Assembly (NCBI GenBank): GCA_017445995.1
Contig: JAFSRT010000002.1
Span: 1 to 43,472, forward strand
Direction of reading: 5' to 3'
From: Clostridia bacterium
GTDB taxonomy: Bacteria > Bacillota > Clostridia > Christensenellales > Borkfalkiaceae
Length of the DNA: 43,472 bases
Position numbers and translations under genes: made by a program. Positions 26,137 through 35,233 of the stretch are shown here, one piece after another. The notes beneath the pieces are model-generated. The model saw only the letters and a program-made list of their open reading frames with translations, had not been told where the DNA came from and searched no databases. Each line of letters starts with the position of its first letter. Position 1 is the first letter of the stretch.

Positions 26137-27912
26137 TCAATGCAATTTGTTTTTCTTCGTTATGTATTCGCCCATTTCTTTGGCGATAAGTTGGCGTTTT
26201 TCCACGTCCGTCTCTTTCGAAAACAGAACCGAAAGTCTGTTTATTTCGTCGTCTAACGCCTTTTGTTTAATCGTCTTTACACAGTCTGAAAAGTATTTCG
26301 CCTTGTCGAACCCGTCTTCCTTTTCGTCGTATTTATCGAAGGCAAGCATTTTTTCTATTTCCATTTCGTCGCCGTCTTCTATTTCGTAAATATCGTTAAA
26401 GCGCATTTGTTCGTTTAACTCTATTTTCTGCATAATATATTTTTTTATTTCGTTAAATAACGGCGTTGAGAAACCGAGATTGTCGATTTTTGTTTCCAGC
26501 GCAAAAGGTTTGTTATTAAGGTAAGCGTATAAAACGTATCTTTCCGCAACGGTAATTTTTTCGTCCACTTCGCCGTTTATTCGCTTTATCGTAATTTCCC
26601 GTTCGGGTTGCTTATCGTCTATCGAATACAGTTCCCTTTTTAACGCGTCGATAGTTATGCCCGTTTCGTCTCTTAAAGTCTTTAACAGGTCTTCCTGTTC
26701 AACCGCGGACGCACTCTCTTTTATCACCTTTAACGCACCCGAGAGATATTTCCTTCTCCCGTCGGCGTTCTTTACGTCGTAAGTGTTTTTTAATACGAAC
26801 AGTTTATAGTCGATAAGCGGAAGGCTGTCGACTATCGTTTCGCGATACTTGTCCGCACCGTATTTATTTATCATTTCGTCGGGATCTAACCCGTCCGTTA
26901 ATCTTACCACCTTAACTTCAAGCCCTTCGCCCGCTAAAATATCGAGACTTTTAAGGGTTGCCTTCTGCCCCGCCGAGTCGCCGTCGAAACATACGTATAC
27001 CCTGTTCGTGTACCGTTTTATGATACGCGCTTGGTCTTTAGTAAGCGCCGTTCCCATACTTGCGACAACGTTATCGAACCCCGCCTGAACGAGAGACACT
27101 ACGTCGAGATGCCCTTCTACTATTATGATACCGTCGATACCCTTTTCGTTCTTTGCTTTTTTGACGTTGTTAAGATTAAAAAGCGTTTTACTCTTATTAA
27201 ATATCGGCGTTTCTTTGGTGTTTACGTATTTCTGTTCCTTTACGTTATCGATACGCCTGCCGTCGAAGGCGATAACGTTGTTAAACTGGTCTATTACGGG
27301 AATAATCAGCCTACCGCCCAAAAAGTCGTATAATCTTCCGTTCTTTTCACCGACCGCGCCCGATAAAACCATTTCTTCTTTTGTGTACCCTTTTTCTTCG
27401 AGATATTTAGGTAGGTCGTTAAAGTTAAGCGACGCGCCCATACCGAACTTTGCAACGGTTAAGGAAGAAAACTTGCGTTTTAATACGTAGTCGACGTGCT
27501 GATAACCCTTGTCTGAACGAAGGTTCGCAACGTAAAACAACGCGCAGTCTTTCATAAGCGATAAAAGGCGTTCCTTTTCCTTTTTCTCTTTCTTGATTTT
27601 TTCGTCGTCTATCTTGATTTCGGGAAGTTTTAAGTGCGCACGTTCCGCTAAAATCTTAACTGCGTCCGCAAAATCGACGGAATCTAATTCCATAACGAGA
27701 GAAATGACGTCGCCCGATTTATGACAACCGAAACAATGGTATAGTTGCTTAATCGAACTCACGCAAAAGGACGCCGTCTTTTCGTGATGAAAAGGGCATC
27801 TTGCCCAGTAGTTCGTGCCGTTCTGCTTTAAGTCTAAATACTTTCTGGCAACTTCCACTATATCGCTTTTTCTCTTTAATTCGTCGATAAACTTTGAATC
27901 GAAACCTTTCAT
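26137..27912 (-). CDS. dnaG: DNA primase
   Basis: A 591-residue primase. The N-terminal zinc finger reads CPFHHEKTASFCV with CFGCHKSGD. The TOPRIM domain has IIVEGHLDVVSL, then VYVCFDGDSAGQKA. The C terminus is the helicase-binding region. It makes RNA primers for replication. It lies 1 base after the dgt-like gene and 19 bases before rpoD. Confidence 0.98.
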   Translation of the reverse strand: MKGFDSKFIDELKRKSDIVEVARKYLDLKQNGTNYWARCPFHHEKTASFCVSSIKQLYHCFGCHKSGDVISLVMELDSVDFADAVKILAERAHLKLPEIKIDDEKIKKEKKEKERLLSLMKDCALFYVANLRSDKGYQHVDYVLKRKFSSLTVAKFGMGASLNFNDLPKYLEEKGYTKEEMVLSGAVGEKNGRLYDFLGGRLIIPVIDQFNNVIAFDGRRIDNVKEQKYVNTKETPIFNKSKTLFNLNNVKKAKNEKGIDGIIIVEGHLDVVSLVQAGFDNVVASMGTALTKDQARIIKRYTNRVYVCFDGDSAGQKATLKSLDILAGEGLEVKVVRLTDGLDPDEMINKYGADKYRETIVDSLPLIDYKLFVLKNTYDVKNADGRRKYLSGALKVIKESASAVEQEDLLKTLRDETGITIDALKRELYSIDDKQPEREITIKRINGEVDEKITVAERYVLYAYLNNKPFALETKIDNLGFSTPLFNEIKKYIMQKIELNEQMRFNDIYEIEDGDEMEIEKMLAFDKYDEKEDGFDKAKYFSDCVKTIKQKALDDEINRLSVLFSKETDVEKRQLIAKEMGEYITKKNKLH

Positions 27913-27913
27913 T

Positions 27914-28909
27914 TTACATTTTCCATTTCATAGGGATAAAAATCTCTTTGAACTTGTTTATGGCGTATCTGTCCGACATACCCGAAACGTAATCGCATAA
28001 CACCGTGTCTATATCGTTAGTGTCAAGCAATCCCTTATAAAACGGCGGAAGTTTGTCGACGTTCGACTTATAGTACTCGTAAAGGGAAGTAATCATTTTT
28101 TTCGCCCTTTCTTCTTCCTGCTTTATAACGGGCGAAAAATACACCCTTTCAAAAAGAAAGTTTCTTAATTCGTCCGTCTGCTTCCATACTTCGTCTTCCA
28201 TCTCGACTTTGTTTTTGCCTTCGCTGTTTACGTAGATTGAATATATCATCGTGTTTATTCTCTTTGACGACGTTTCGCCGAGAATATCGATAGCGTCTTT
28301 CGGTAAATCGGATTTTTTAATGAAACCGCTTTCAATCGCGTCGTCAATATCGTGGTTTACGTATGCTATTCTGTCGGCAAGGCTTACAGCCCTTGCTTCC
28401 AACGTGTGTTGAGTAAGCGAAACTTTATGGTTTATTATTCCGTCCACCACTTCGCGCGTAAGATTAAGCCCCTTGCCGTTATTTTCGAGAAAATCGACAA
28501 CCCTTCCCGACTGAACGTTATGGTAAAAACCCTTGCCGTTAAGTCCGGAGAGTATTCTTTCGCCGGAGTGCCCGAACGGCGTATGCCCCAAGTCGTGCCC
28601 TAACGCTATCGCTTCGGTTAAGTCTTCGTTAAGCGACAACGCCCTTGCAATCGACCTTGCGACCTGCGCCACGGTAAGTGTATGCGTAAGACGGGTTCTG
28701 TAATTGTCGCCTTCGGGCGAAATAAATACCTGCGTTTTATTTTTAAGTCTTCTGAACGATTTACTGTGAATTATTCTGTCCCTGTCGCGCTGAAACTCCG
28801 TTCTCATACTGCACGGTTTTTCTTTTTTCAGTCTGCCGACGGTATCCACCGATTTTTTTGCGTACGGCGATAAAAATAACTCTTCGATTTTAATCGTTTT
28901 ATCTTTCAT
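27914..28909 (-). CDS. dgt: dGTPase-like HD-domain triphosphohydrolase
   Basis: 331 residues. The HD metal site is seen as YRTRLTHTLTVAQVARSIA, then IALGHDLGHTPFGHSGE, with a later YVNHDIDDA. These are the marks of dNTP triphosphohydrolases, which cut dNTP to nucleoside and triphosphate. The Bacillota members are shorter than E. coli Dgt, as here. The actual nucleotide preference is not known from sequence. GATAGGAG precedes the ATG. It heads the dnaG-rpoD cluster, a frequent clostridial arrangement. Confidence 0.93.
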   Translation of the reverse strand: MKDKTIKIEELFLSPYAKKSVDTVGRLKKEKPCSMRTEFQRDRDRIIHSKSFRRLKNKTQVFISPEGDNYRTRLTHTLTVAQVARSIARALSLNEDLTEAIALGHDLGHTPFGHSGERILSGLNGKGFYHNVQSGRVVDFLENNGKGLNLTREVVDGIINHKVSLTQHTLEARAVSLADRIAYVNHDIDDAIESGFIKKSDLPKDAIDILGETSSKRINTMIYSIYVNSEGKNKVEMEDEVWKQTDELRNFLFERVYFSPVIKQEEERAKKMITSLYEYYKSNVDKLPPFYKGLLDTNDIDTVLCDYVSGMSDRYAINKFKEIFIPMKWKM

Positions 28910-29013
28910 AAAAGCGTTCTCCTATCTTATTGTACGAAATAACCTTTTAAAAACCCTTTTTATTTTCGTCTTTTTTTATTATTATATATAATATTTTTAT
29001 TTAAAAAAGAAAA

Positions 29014-29034
29014 TTGCATAGTTAATCTATGCAA
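29014..29034 (-). terminator. ybaK terminator
   Basis: An 8-bp stem TTGCATAG/CTATGCAA with a 5-base loop is followed on the minus strand by TTTTCTTTTTT. Confidence 0.8.
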
Positions 29035-29064
29035 ATAATCCCGTTTTTAATTTTATTTCTTCCG

Positions 29065-29535
29065 TTAGTTTCTGACTATATCGAAAACAAGTAGCGGAAC
29101 GATTTTATTCAGGTCTTCTTTTTTCACTTCCACCATACATCCGATTTTCCCCGCGCTGAACACGATTTTATGAAAGTTTAAAAAAGACGCGTCGATAACG
29201 GTTTTAAAAGGCTTTTTCATACCGATAGGCGAACAACCGCCGTGAACGTAGCCCGTTAATCCCAAAAGGTCTCTGCTTTTTATCATTTCGATATTCTTTT
29301 CCGAAACGGCTTTTGCGCATTTTTTTAAGTCTAATTCCATATCCACGGGTATCATAAAAACGTAATTTTTCTTACTTGCGCCGACGGTTACAAGCGTCTT
29401 AAAAGTCGACTCGTGCGGAAGGTTTAACGCGTCCGCCATTAAAGACCCCGATATCGCTTCTTCAAGTTTACGACAATGCGGAATATATTCGATTTTTTTC
29501 GCGTCCAAAGAACGCATCACGTTGGTTTTTTCCAT
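29065..29535 (-). CDS. ybaK: Cys-tRNA(Pro) deacylase YbaK/EbsC family
   Basis: A 156-residue YbaK-type editing domain. Conserved pieces are KTLVTVGASKKNYVFMIPV, a central K-rich helix, GLTGYVHGGCSPIGMKK and a closing FSAGKIGCMVEV. It hydrolyses Cys-tRNA(Pro) and related mischarged tRNAs in trans. It is transcribed alone from a consensus promoter, divergent from the MATE gene. Confidence 0.94.
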   Translation of the reverse strand: MEKTNVMRSLDAKKIEYIPHCRKLEEAISGSLMADALNLPHESTFKTLVTVGASKKNYVFMIPVDMELDLKKCAKAVSEKNIEMIKSRDLLGLTGYVHGGCSPIGMKKPFKTVIDASFLNFHKIVFSAGKIGCMVEVKKEDLNKIVPLLVFDIVRN

Positions 29536-29558
29536 TTTTTAATTCCCTTACCCTATCT

Positions 29559-29587
29559 ATTATACACGAACGGCAAAAATATGTCTA
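29559..29587 (-). promoter_or_regulatory. ybaK promoter
   Basis: TAGACA (29582-29587), a 17-base spacer, and TATAAT (29559-29564). Confidence 0.75.
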
Positions 29588-29615
29588 TTATATTTTCATA
29601 ACGGTATATAAACAC

Positions 29616-29645
29616 TTGCGCACAGATTAGTTTTTGTGCTACAAT
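29616..29645 (+). promoter_or_regulatory. MATE gene promoter
   Basis: TTGCGC (29616-29621), an 18-base spacer, and TACAAT (29640-29645). The -35 is a poor match. It is divergent from the ybaK promoter. Confidence 0.5.
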
Positions 29646-29668
29646 CACTTCTATCAAAGGATATTTTT

Positions 29669-31054
29669 ATGGCAAAAGTAGTAGATATGACCGTTGGGTC
29701 GCCTTTTAAGAAAATAACTGTTTTCGCAATACCTATCGCGTTAAGTTTCCTGTTGCAGAACGTCTATTCCTTTTGCGACACGCTTATCGTTTCTTTATCG
29801 CGCGGGTCGGAAGCGATGACTTCCATTAACTTAACGGGGTCGTTCACCTTTTTCGTCAACTGTTCTATACAAGGTATGAGTTCGGGGTTCGGTATAAAGT
29901 TAAGCCAGTTCGTCGGCGCGAAAAACGAAGAAAAAATGCGCAACAGCGTTGCCGTTTCAATCGTGCTTTCCCTTATTATCGGCACGGTGTTTTCACTTTT
30001 ATTTTTCTTTCTCGCAAAGCCCGTTCTGATTTTAATGGAAACGGACGAACTGTTTCTTACAAACTCGGTAAACTACGTAAGAATAATCTTTATCGGCGCG
30101 CTTTTTATGCTTTTATACAACCTTTCCGACCAGATTTTAAGGGCGATGGGCGACAGTAAAACCCCCGTTATAACCCTTATTATATGCGCGCTACTCAATA
30201 TTTTGTTAAACTGCCTTCTCTTTATAACCGACCTTGGCGTCGAGTGGGCGGCTTACGCCACGATAATAAGTCAGGCGGTTTCGGCACTAATCGGGTTCAC
30301 GATTATTTTCACGCGGTTTAAGGTTTTGCGCTTAAAGAAAAAAGATTTTTCGTTTAAAAAAGATTTCGTTTTAGAACATCTCGGCGCAGGGCTGCCTATG
30401 TCGATGCAGTTTTCCATAACCGCACTCGGCTGTATGATATGTCAGAAAGCCTTTAACGGGCTCGATAACGCCTATTACACGACGGCGCAGACCACGGCAA
30501 GCAGGGTTGATAATTTCTTTGGGTCCCTTCTTAACGGGGCGGGCGTTGCGGTTGGCATATACGTCGGGCAGAATTACGGCGCGAAAAACTATAAGAGACT
30601 AAGAGACGGGGCGAATATTTCGTGGCTTATCGGCGCAATCTTTACGGTAATCGCCACGGCGGGTGCATTTTCCGCCTGCGTTCCGCTTGCAAGGGTGCTT
30701 ATTACCGACGAATACGCCGTGGAAGAAGTGTTTAACCTTATATTAAAGTATATTCTTATTCAGGATTCCACCTATTTTTTCCTGTTTATGATACACGCTT
30801 ATAGAAGTAGTGTTCAGGCGATAGGTTTCGGCAAAATAACCGTTCTCGGCGGTATTATCGAACTTGCTTCAAGGGTGTTCGCCGTACTCGTGTTCGTGGA
30901 TATTTTCGGATTTTTCGGCGCGGTGTTATGCAACCCGTTAGCGTGGATATTTGCGGGAACGTTCTTTGCGATATCCTTTTACGTTTGCCTTAAAAAACGC
31001 GAAAGGGAATATAACCAAATAAACGGAATATCGGGCGCAGAAAAAGCGGCTTAA
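29669..31054 (+). CDS. MATE-family efflux transporter
   Basis: 461 residues from ATG 29669, which has AAAGGAT upstream; an earlier reading from 29636 falls inside the promoter region. About twelve membrane segments in two related halves fit the MATE fold. The start MTVGSPFKKITVFAIPIALSFL and the middle LGAGLPMSMQFSITALGCM are typical. MATE pumps export drugs or metabolites using Na+ or H+. The substrate cannot be read from the sequence. It is the only plus-strand gene between the toxin gene and the ATPase operon. Confidence 0.93.
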   Translation: MAKVVDMTVGSPFKKITVFAIPIALSFLLQNVYSFCDTLIVSLSRGSEAMTSINLTGSFTFFVNCSIQGMSSGFGIKLSQFVGAKNEEKMRNSVAVSIVLSLIIGTVFSLLFFFLAKPVLILMETDELFLTNSVNYVRIIFIGALFMLLYNLSDQILRAMGDSKTPVITLIICALLNILLNCLLFITDLGVEWAAYATIISQAVSALIGFTIIFTRFKVLRLKKKDFSFKKDFVLEHLGAGLPMSMQFSITALGCMICQKAFNGLDNAYYTTAQTTASRVDNFFGSLLNGAGVAVGIYVGQNYGAKNYKRLRDGANISWLIGAIFTVIATAGAFSACVPLARVLITDEYAVEEVFNLILKYILIQDSTYFFLFMIHAYRSSVQAIGFGKITVLGGIIELASRVFAVLVFVDIFGFFGAVLCNPLAWIFAGTFFAISFYVCLKKREREYNQINGISGAEKAA

Positions 31055-31069
31055 TTTTTTGAATATACG

Positions 31070-31100
31070 AAAAATCGGTAGCGATTTGCTACCGATTTTT
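31070..31100. terminator. Bidirectional terminator between MATE and synthetase genes
   Basis: A 13-bp stem (31070-31082 with 31088-31100) is followed by a T run on the plus strand and T-containing sequence on the minus strand. It serves both convergent genes. Confidence 0.85.
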
Positions 31101-31117
31101 TATTTTTAACGAATATT

Positions 31118-33412
31118 TTACAATTTGTTTCTCTGTATCTTTCCCGTAACGGTTTTAGGCAATTCGTCGCGGAAAACTATTATTCTCGGATACTTATACG
31201 GCGCGGTTTTCGCCTTAACGTAGTTTTGTATCTCTTTTTTAAGTTCTTCCGTTTTTTCCTTGCCCTTAACTAAAACGATACTTGCCTTAACGACCTGCCC
31301 CCTTATTTCGTCGGGCGCGGCGGAAACGCCGCACTCTAAAACGTAAGGCAATTCCATAATAACGCTTTCTATTTCAAACGGCCCTATTCTGTATCCCGAC
31401 GACTTTATAACGTCGTCCACCCTGCCGACGTACCAGTAAAACCCGTCTTCGTCGCGCCAAGCGGTGTCGCCCGTGTGATAGAATCCGTCGTGCCATACTT
31501 CGTCCGTTTTTTCCTTGTCGTTATAATACCCGGTGAACAGCCCGCAAGGTGCGCCGTCTCTCACGTCGATAACTATTTCACCCGTTTCGCCTACCGCAAC
31601 CGACTTGCCGTCCGCGTCGATAAGGTCCACCTTATAGATAGGCGCGGGCTTACCCATAGAACCGACTTTATGCGGTGCGCCGACCAAGTTCCCGACTATC
31701 ATAGTGCTTTCCGACTGACCGAACCCTTCGTGGATTTGAAGCCCCGTGAGTTTTTCGAACTGGCGATAAACTTCGGGGTTTAAGGCTTCGCCCGCCGTAG
31801 TCATATGGCGAACGGACGATAAATCGTACTTCGATAAATCCTGCTTAATCATCATACGCAACATAGTCGGCGGTGCGCAGAAGGTCGTTATATGGTATTT
31901 TGCGAACATAGGCAGAATATCGCTTGCGTCGAACCTGTCGAAATCGTAAACGAAAGTCGCCGCTTCGCACAGCCATTGTCCGTAGAACTTGCCCCACATG
32001 GATTTTGCCCAACCCGTGTCGGAAATGGTAAAGTGCAAGCCTTCGGTATCTACGTAGTGCCAGTATTTCGCCGTATGGAAATGCCCCAAGGCGTATTTAT
32101 AGTTATGCGTTGCAATCTTCGGATAACCCGAAGTTCCCGAAGTAAAGAACATAAGCATAGTGTCGTTGCCGCCCGGCGCGTCGTCGGGGCGGATATATCT
32201 GCTGCGGTACATAAGGTATTCTTCGTCGAAGTTGCGCCAGCCTTCCCTTTCGCCGTTTACTATAATTTTATGTTTCAAGGTCGGGCAGGACGCCGCCGCA
32301 AGGTCTACCTGATGCGCTGTGTCGCCGTCCGCAGTGCAGATGATGGCGCAAACGCCCGCCGTGTTGAAACGGTAGGTAAAGTCGTGTTCTTGCAGTTGAC
32401 TGGTCGCAGGGATACCTATCGCGCCTATTTTGTTTAAGCCGAGCATAGCGTACCAGAACTGATAGTGCCGTTTAAGAACCAGCATTACCCTGTCCCCGCG
32501 CTTTATTCCTATCGCCTTAAAGTAGTTGGCGCATCTGCTTGACGCCTGTTTTAAGTCCTTAAAGGTGATATATCTTTCTTCCTTATCGCGCGAAACGTGT
32601 AGCATAGCGAGTTTATTCGGTTCTCTCTCGGCGAGTTCGTCCACCAAATCGAAGGCAAAATTAAAGCGTTCGGTATTTTTGAATTTTATCGAAGTCGGCG
32701 TGCCGTTCTCGTTGGTTTCAACGTCGATATACTTATGCCATATCCTTTCTTTACGTTTGTTTTCCTTAACTACCACCGTCTTATCGCTGACCGTTTCGGG
32801 CGCGGTAAGTTCCGGTATAGGTTCGCCCGAAGGGTTAAGAACGATAGCGTAAAAAGAACAGTCCTTCCCGTCGACAGCAATCATACCGTGCGGCGTGCCC
32901 GAATCGTAATAGATACTGTCGCCCGCGCTTAAAACTTCGGTGTGGTCGCCTATTCTTACCATAAGTTTGCCTTCCACTACTATGTCGCACTCCTGCCCTT
33001 CGTGAGTGGTGCACTCTATCTCTTTTTTAGTCAGTTCTTCGTTATACGCGCTTTTTACGAAAAGCGGTTCGGCAATACGGTTGTTAAAGGCGTACGCAAG
33101 GTTATAGTAAGTCATACCGTGCGCCTTCGCTATTTCCTGACCTTCGCCGAATCTCGTTACCGTGTACGATTTCAGCGTAGGACTGAAACCTTCTATTATG
33201 TCCGTAACGTTCACGGAAAGCGCGGCGGCGCAACGGTATAAAAAGGCGAAGTTAAGGTCGCTTTCACCCCTTTCGCATTTTTCGTACTCTTCTTTTGTTA
33301 AGCCCGTTTTTTCCGCCATTTCGGAAATCGTAAGGTTTTCGATTTCCCTTAATTCCCTGATACGTTTCGCCATATCGGCAATCTTGCTGTTTAATTCGAG
33401 TTTATCGTCCAT
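31118..33412 (-). CDS. XRE-cupin-acyl-CoA synthetase fusion
   Basis: 764 residues in three parts. Residues about 12-72 are an XRE helix-turn-helix (MAKRIRELREIENLTISEMA, then GLTKEEYEKCERGES). Residues about 110-190 are a cupin (HEGQECDIVVEGKLMVRIG, then AGDSIYYDSGTPHGM). Residues about 210-764 are an adenylate-forming enzyme with MFFTSGTSGYPK, GFGQSES, YHTGD and the C-terminal PKTVTGKIQRNKL catalytic Lys. The last part looks like the acetyl/medium-chain acyl-CoA synthetase group: carboxylate plus ATP plus CoA gives acyl-CoA. XRE-cupin modules are usually separate repressors that sense a ligand. A T-box leader precedes the gene, so expression should respond to an uncharged tRNA. The substrate is unknown. 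Confidence 0.9.
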   Translation of the reverse strand: MDDKLELNSKIADMAKRIRELREIENLTISEMAEKTGLTKEEYEKCERGESDLNFAFLYRCAAALSVNVTDIIEGFSPTLKSYTVTRFGEGQEIAKAHGMTYYNLAYAFNNRIAEPLFVKSAYNEELTKKEIECTTHEGQECDIVVEGKLMVRIGDHTEVLSAGDSIYYDSGTPHGMIAVDGKDCSFYAIVLNPSGEPIPELTAPETVSDKTVVVKENKRKERIWHKYIDVETNENGTPTSIKFKNTERFNFAFDLVDELAEREPNKLAMLHVSRDKEERYITFKDLKQASSRCANYFKAIGIKRGDRVMLVLKRHYQFWYAMLGLNKIGAIGIPATSQLQEHDFTYRFNTAGVCAIICTADGDTAHQVDLAAASCPTLKHKIIVNGEREGWRNFDEEYLMYRSRYIRPDDAPGGNDTMLMFFTSGTSGYPKIATHNYKYALGHFHTAKYWHYVDTEGLHFTISDTGWAKSMWGKFYGQWLCEAATFVYDFDRFDASDILPMFAKYHITTFCAPPTMLRMMIKQDLSKYDLSSVRHMTTAGEALNPEVYRQFEKLTGLQIHEGFGQSESTMIVGNLVGAPHKVGSMGKPAPIYKVDLIDADGKSVAVGETGEIVIDVRDGAPCGLFTGYYNDKEKTDEVWHDGFYHTGDTAWRDEDGFYWYVGRVDDVIKSSGYRIGPFEIESVIMELPYVLECGVSAAPDEIRGQVVKASIVLVKGKEKTEELKKEIQNYVKAKTAPYKYPRIIVFRDELPKTVTGKIQRNKL

Positions 33413-33423
33413 TGTTTCTCCTT

Positions 33424-33690
33424 AAAAAAATAACGCCCGTCTCAATTACTTTGAGACGAGCGCGTATATACTTTATCACCCGTGGTACCACTCAAATTGC
33501 GATTTCTCGCCACTCTTGGAGTCAATCAACCCCTATGCTCTTACGTGGCAGCACGGGAAAGTTCTACTTGCAAAAAGTTGCTTTCTTCTTTCCAACTCGG
33601 GAACTACAAATGCAAAAACCCCGTTCGTAACTCGCACCGACCGTTACGTCTCTTAAAACGTTTTTTATGCACACTTTCCGTCAACGTTTT
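33424..33690 (-). promoter_or_regulatory. T-box leader (tRNA-sensing), probable Val specifier
   Basis: On the minus strand the T-box core GAGTGGTACCACGG lies at 33480-33493, followed by a terminator (stem 33434-33445 with 33451-33462, one mismatch, then Ts). The alternative antiterminator would use the core. Upstream, AGAGA (33649-33653) precedes a hairpin CGTAAC/GTTACG with GGTGCGA, as in the T-box stem I tip. The stem I lower 3' side carries GTAGTT (33602-33607). Depending on alignment the specifier is GTA or GTT, both Val. UGGU in the core fits a tRNA with discriminator A. The class is solid; the amino acid is tentative. Confidence 0.88.
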
Positions 33691-33706
33691 TATATTTTAC
33701 GTTGTA

Positions 33707-33735
33707 ATTTTATCATTATTTATCTCTTTTGTCAA
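33707..33735 (-). promoter_or_regulatory. Promoter of the T-box leader
   Basis: TTGACA (33730-33735), a 17-base spacer, and TAAAAT (33707-33712), about 15-20 bases before stem I. Confidence 0.85.
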
Positions 33736-33753
33736 TGATTTTCATCAATATTT

Positions 33754-34515
33754 TCAGTCGGCGTTCATTTTTTTTCTGAACGCTAAAATAGCGAATACAA
33801 AACTTACTACGGTATAGCATAAAACGATTAAAAACGGCAATAGAAAATCTTTATAACTATCGTTTATTCCGTTTAAAACGTTCTCTAATAGTAACGTCGC
33901 GTTTCTAAACGGAAGTACGTTCATTATACTTATAATTACCCCGTTTAACCCTTCTATCGGAAACCACATTCCGGACAGTACCGATTGCCCCACGATAACC
34001 ACCGTGGACGCACCGCCTATCGATTTTTCCGTGCAAAGCGAACCGATAAGTAGCCCCATTGCTATAAAGAAAAGCGAAGTAAATAAACTTAACAAAATAG
34101 CAAGGAACATACTCGCGCCGAATATACTGCCGTCGAATATTACGCCGATTAAAAAGAACAGTATCGACTGAACGAGAATTATAGGCAAGATTGAAAGGGC
34201 GTATCCGAATATAAACTCGTAAGGTTTTGCCTTCGAAACGTATAACCTTTTCAGGAAGGACGTGCCCCTATCGACGGCTATTAAAATGCCGACGAACAGC
34301 GCGACGAAGGACTGCGAAAACACTACTATCCCCGGCGCTAAATATTTCATTTCGAACTGACTTGTTAGTCCGTGGAAAAGAAGGTAAAAAAGTATTTCCA
34401 TAAGAAGGGGCATTAAAATCGTGAAAACAAGCGACAATCTGTCCCTTATCGTTTCTTTTAAGTTCCTTTTGGTAAGAGTTAATATTCTATAAAGAGAACT
34501 ATTCATCTTGCTCAC
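33754..34515 (-). CDS. ABC-2-type transporter permease
   Basis: 253 residues with six hydrophobic segments and the ABC-2 layout. The N-terminal amphipathic RNLKETIRDRLSLVFTILMP precedes segment 1, and GLLIGSLCTEKSIGGAST and SGMWFPIEGL lie in the second half. It pairs with the ATPase, whose 3' end overlaps its start by 17 bases. Together they form an exporter of the drug-, lipid- or polymer-export class; the substrate is unknown. No terminator is evident after it, so read-through toward the T-box gene is possible. Confidence 0.9.
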   Translation of the reverse strand: MSKMNSSLYRILTLTKRNLKETIRDRLSLVFTILMPLLMEILFYLLFHGLTSQFEMKYLAPGIVVFSQSFVALFVGILIAVDRGTSFLKRLYVSKAKPYEFIFGYALSILPIILVQSILFFLIGVIFDGSIFGASMFLAILLSLFTSLFFIAMGLLIGSLCTEKSIGGASTVVIVGQSVLSGMWFPIEGLNGVIISIMNVLPFRNATLLLENVLNGINDSYKDFLLPFLIVLCYTVVSFVFAILAFRKKMNAD

Positions 34516-35233
34516 CCCCGCCGACTATCTCGATAAAGGCGTTTTCAACGTCATTTTTACCCGTCTTTTCAAAAAGTTCTTCTTTTTTTCCGATAAAAAG
34601 CAATTTTCCGTCCTTCATAATGCCTATCCTGTCGGATAATGCTTCGGCTTCTTCCATATAGTGCGTGGTAAGAATTATCGTCATATCCTTCTTTAACTCT
34701 TTTATCGTCTTCCACAGTTCGCGCCTTGCGATAACGTCTAACCCCAAAGTCGGTTCGTCTAAAAACAGGATTTTAGGCTTGGATACGAGTGCCAACGCGA
34801 TAGAAAGTTTCCTTTGCCACCCGCCCGAAAGTTTCGCCGCCTGCTTGTTTCTCACAGCCGACAGACCGAACGCATTATATAAATATTGCTTGGTTTTTTC
34901 GATTTCTTCCTTCGTCTGCCCCGAAAGCGCGCCGTAAAACTCTACGTTCTCGTCTACGGTAAGGTTTCTCGCAACCGCCGTTTCCTGCATGGAAATATCT
35001 ACTATCTCTTTTATTTTCTCTTTGTCTTTTAATATCGAATACCCCGATATAAAGGCGTTTCCGCTCGTCGGTTTAGTTAAAGTCGCCAGCATTTTAATCG
35101 TCGTGGTCTTTCCCGCACCGTTCACGCCGAGAAGAGAAAACAGTTCGCCTTCTTCTATCTCTAAATCAAGCCCCTTTACGGCTACCGTGTCTTTATATTC
35201 CTTCCTTAAATTATTTATCGCTATCGCTTGCAT
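34499..35233 (-). CDS. ABC transporter ATP-binding protein
   Basis: 244 residues with all nucleotide-site motifs: Walker A GVNGAGKTT (36-44), a Q-loop (MQETAVARNLT), signature LSGGWQRK, Walker B ILFLDEPTLGLD, and H-loop TTHYMEEAEAL. It belongs to the group driving ABC-2 permeases of the DrrA/CcmA type. It overlaps the AbrB gene by 23 bases and the permease by 17, so all three are translationally coupled. Confidence 0.94.
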   Translation of the reverse strand: MQAIAINNLRKEYKDTVAVKGLDLEIEEGELFSLLGVNGAGKTTTIKMLATLTKPTSGNAFISGYSILKDKEKIKEIVDISMQETAVARNLTVDENVEFYGALSGQTKEEIEKTKQYLYNAFGLSAVRNKQAAKLSGGWQRKLSIALALVSKPKILFLDEPTLGLDVIARRELWKTIKELKKDMTIILTTHYMEEAEALSDRIGIMKDGKLLFIGKKEELFEKTGKNDVENAFIEIVGGGEQDE

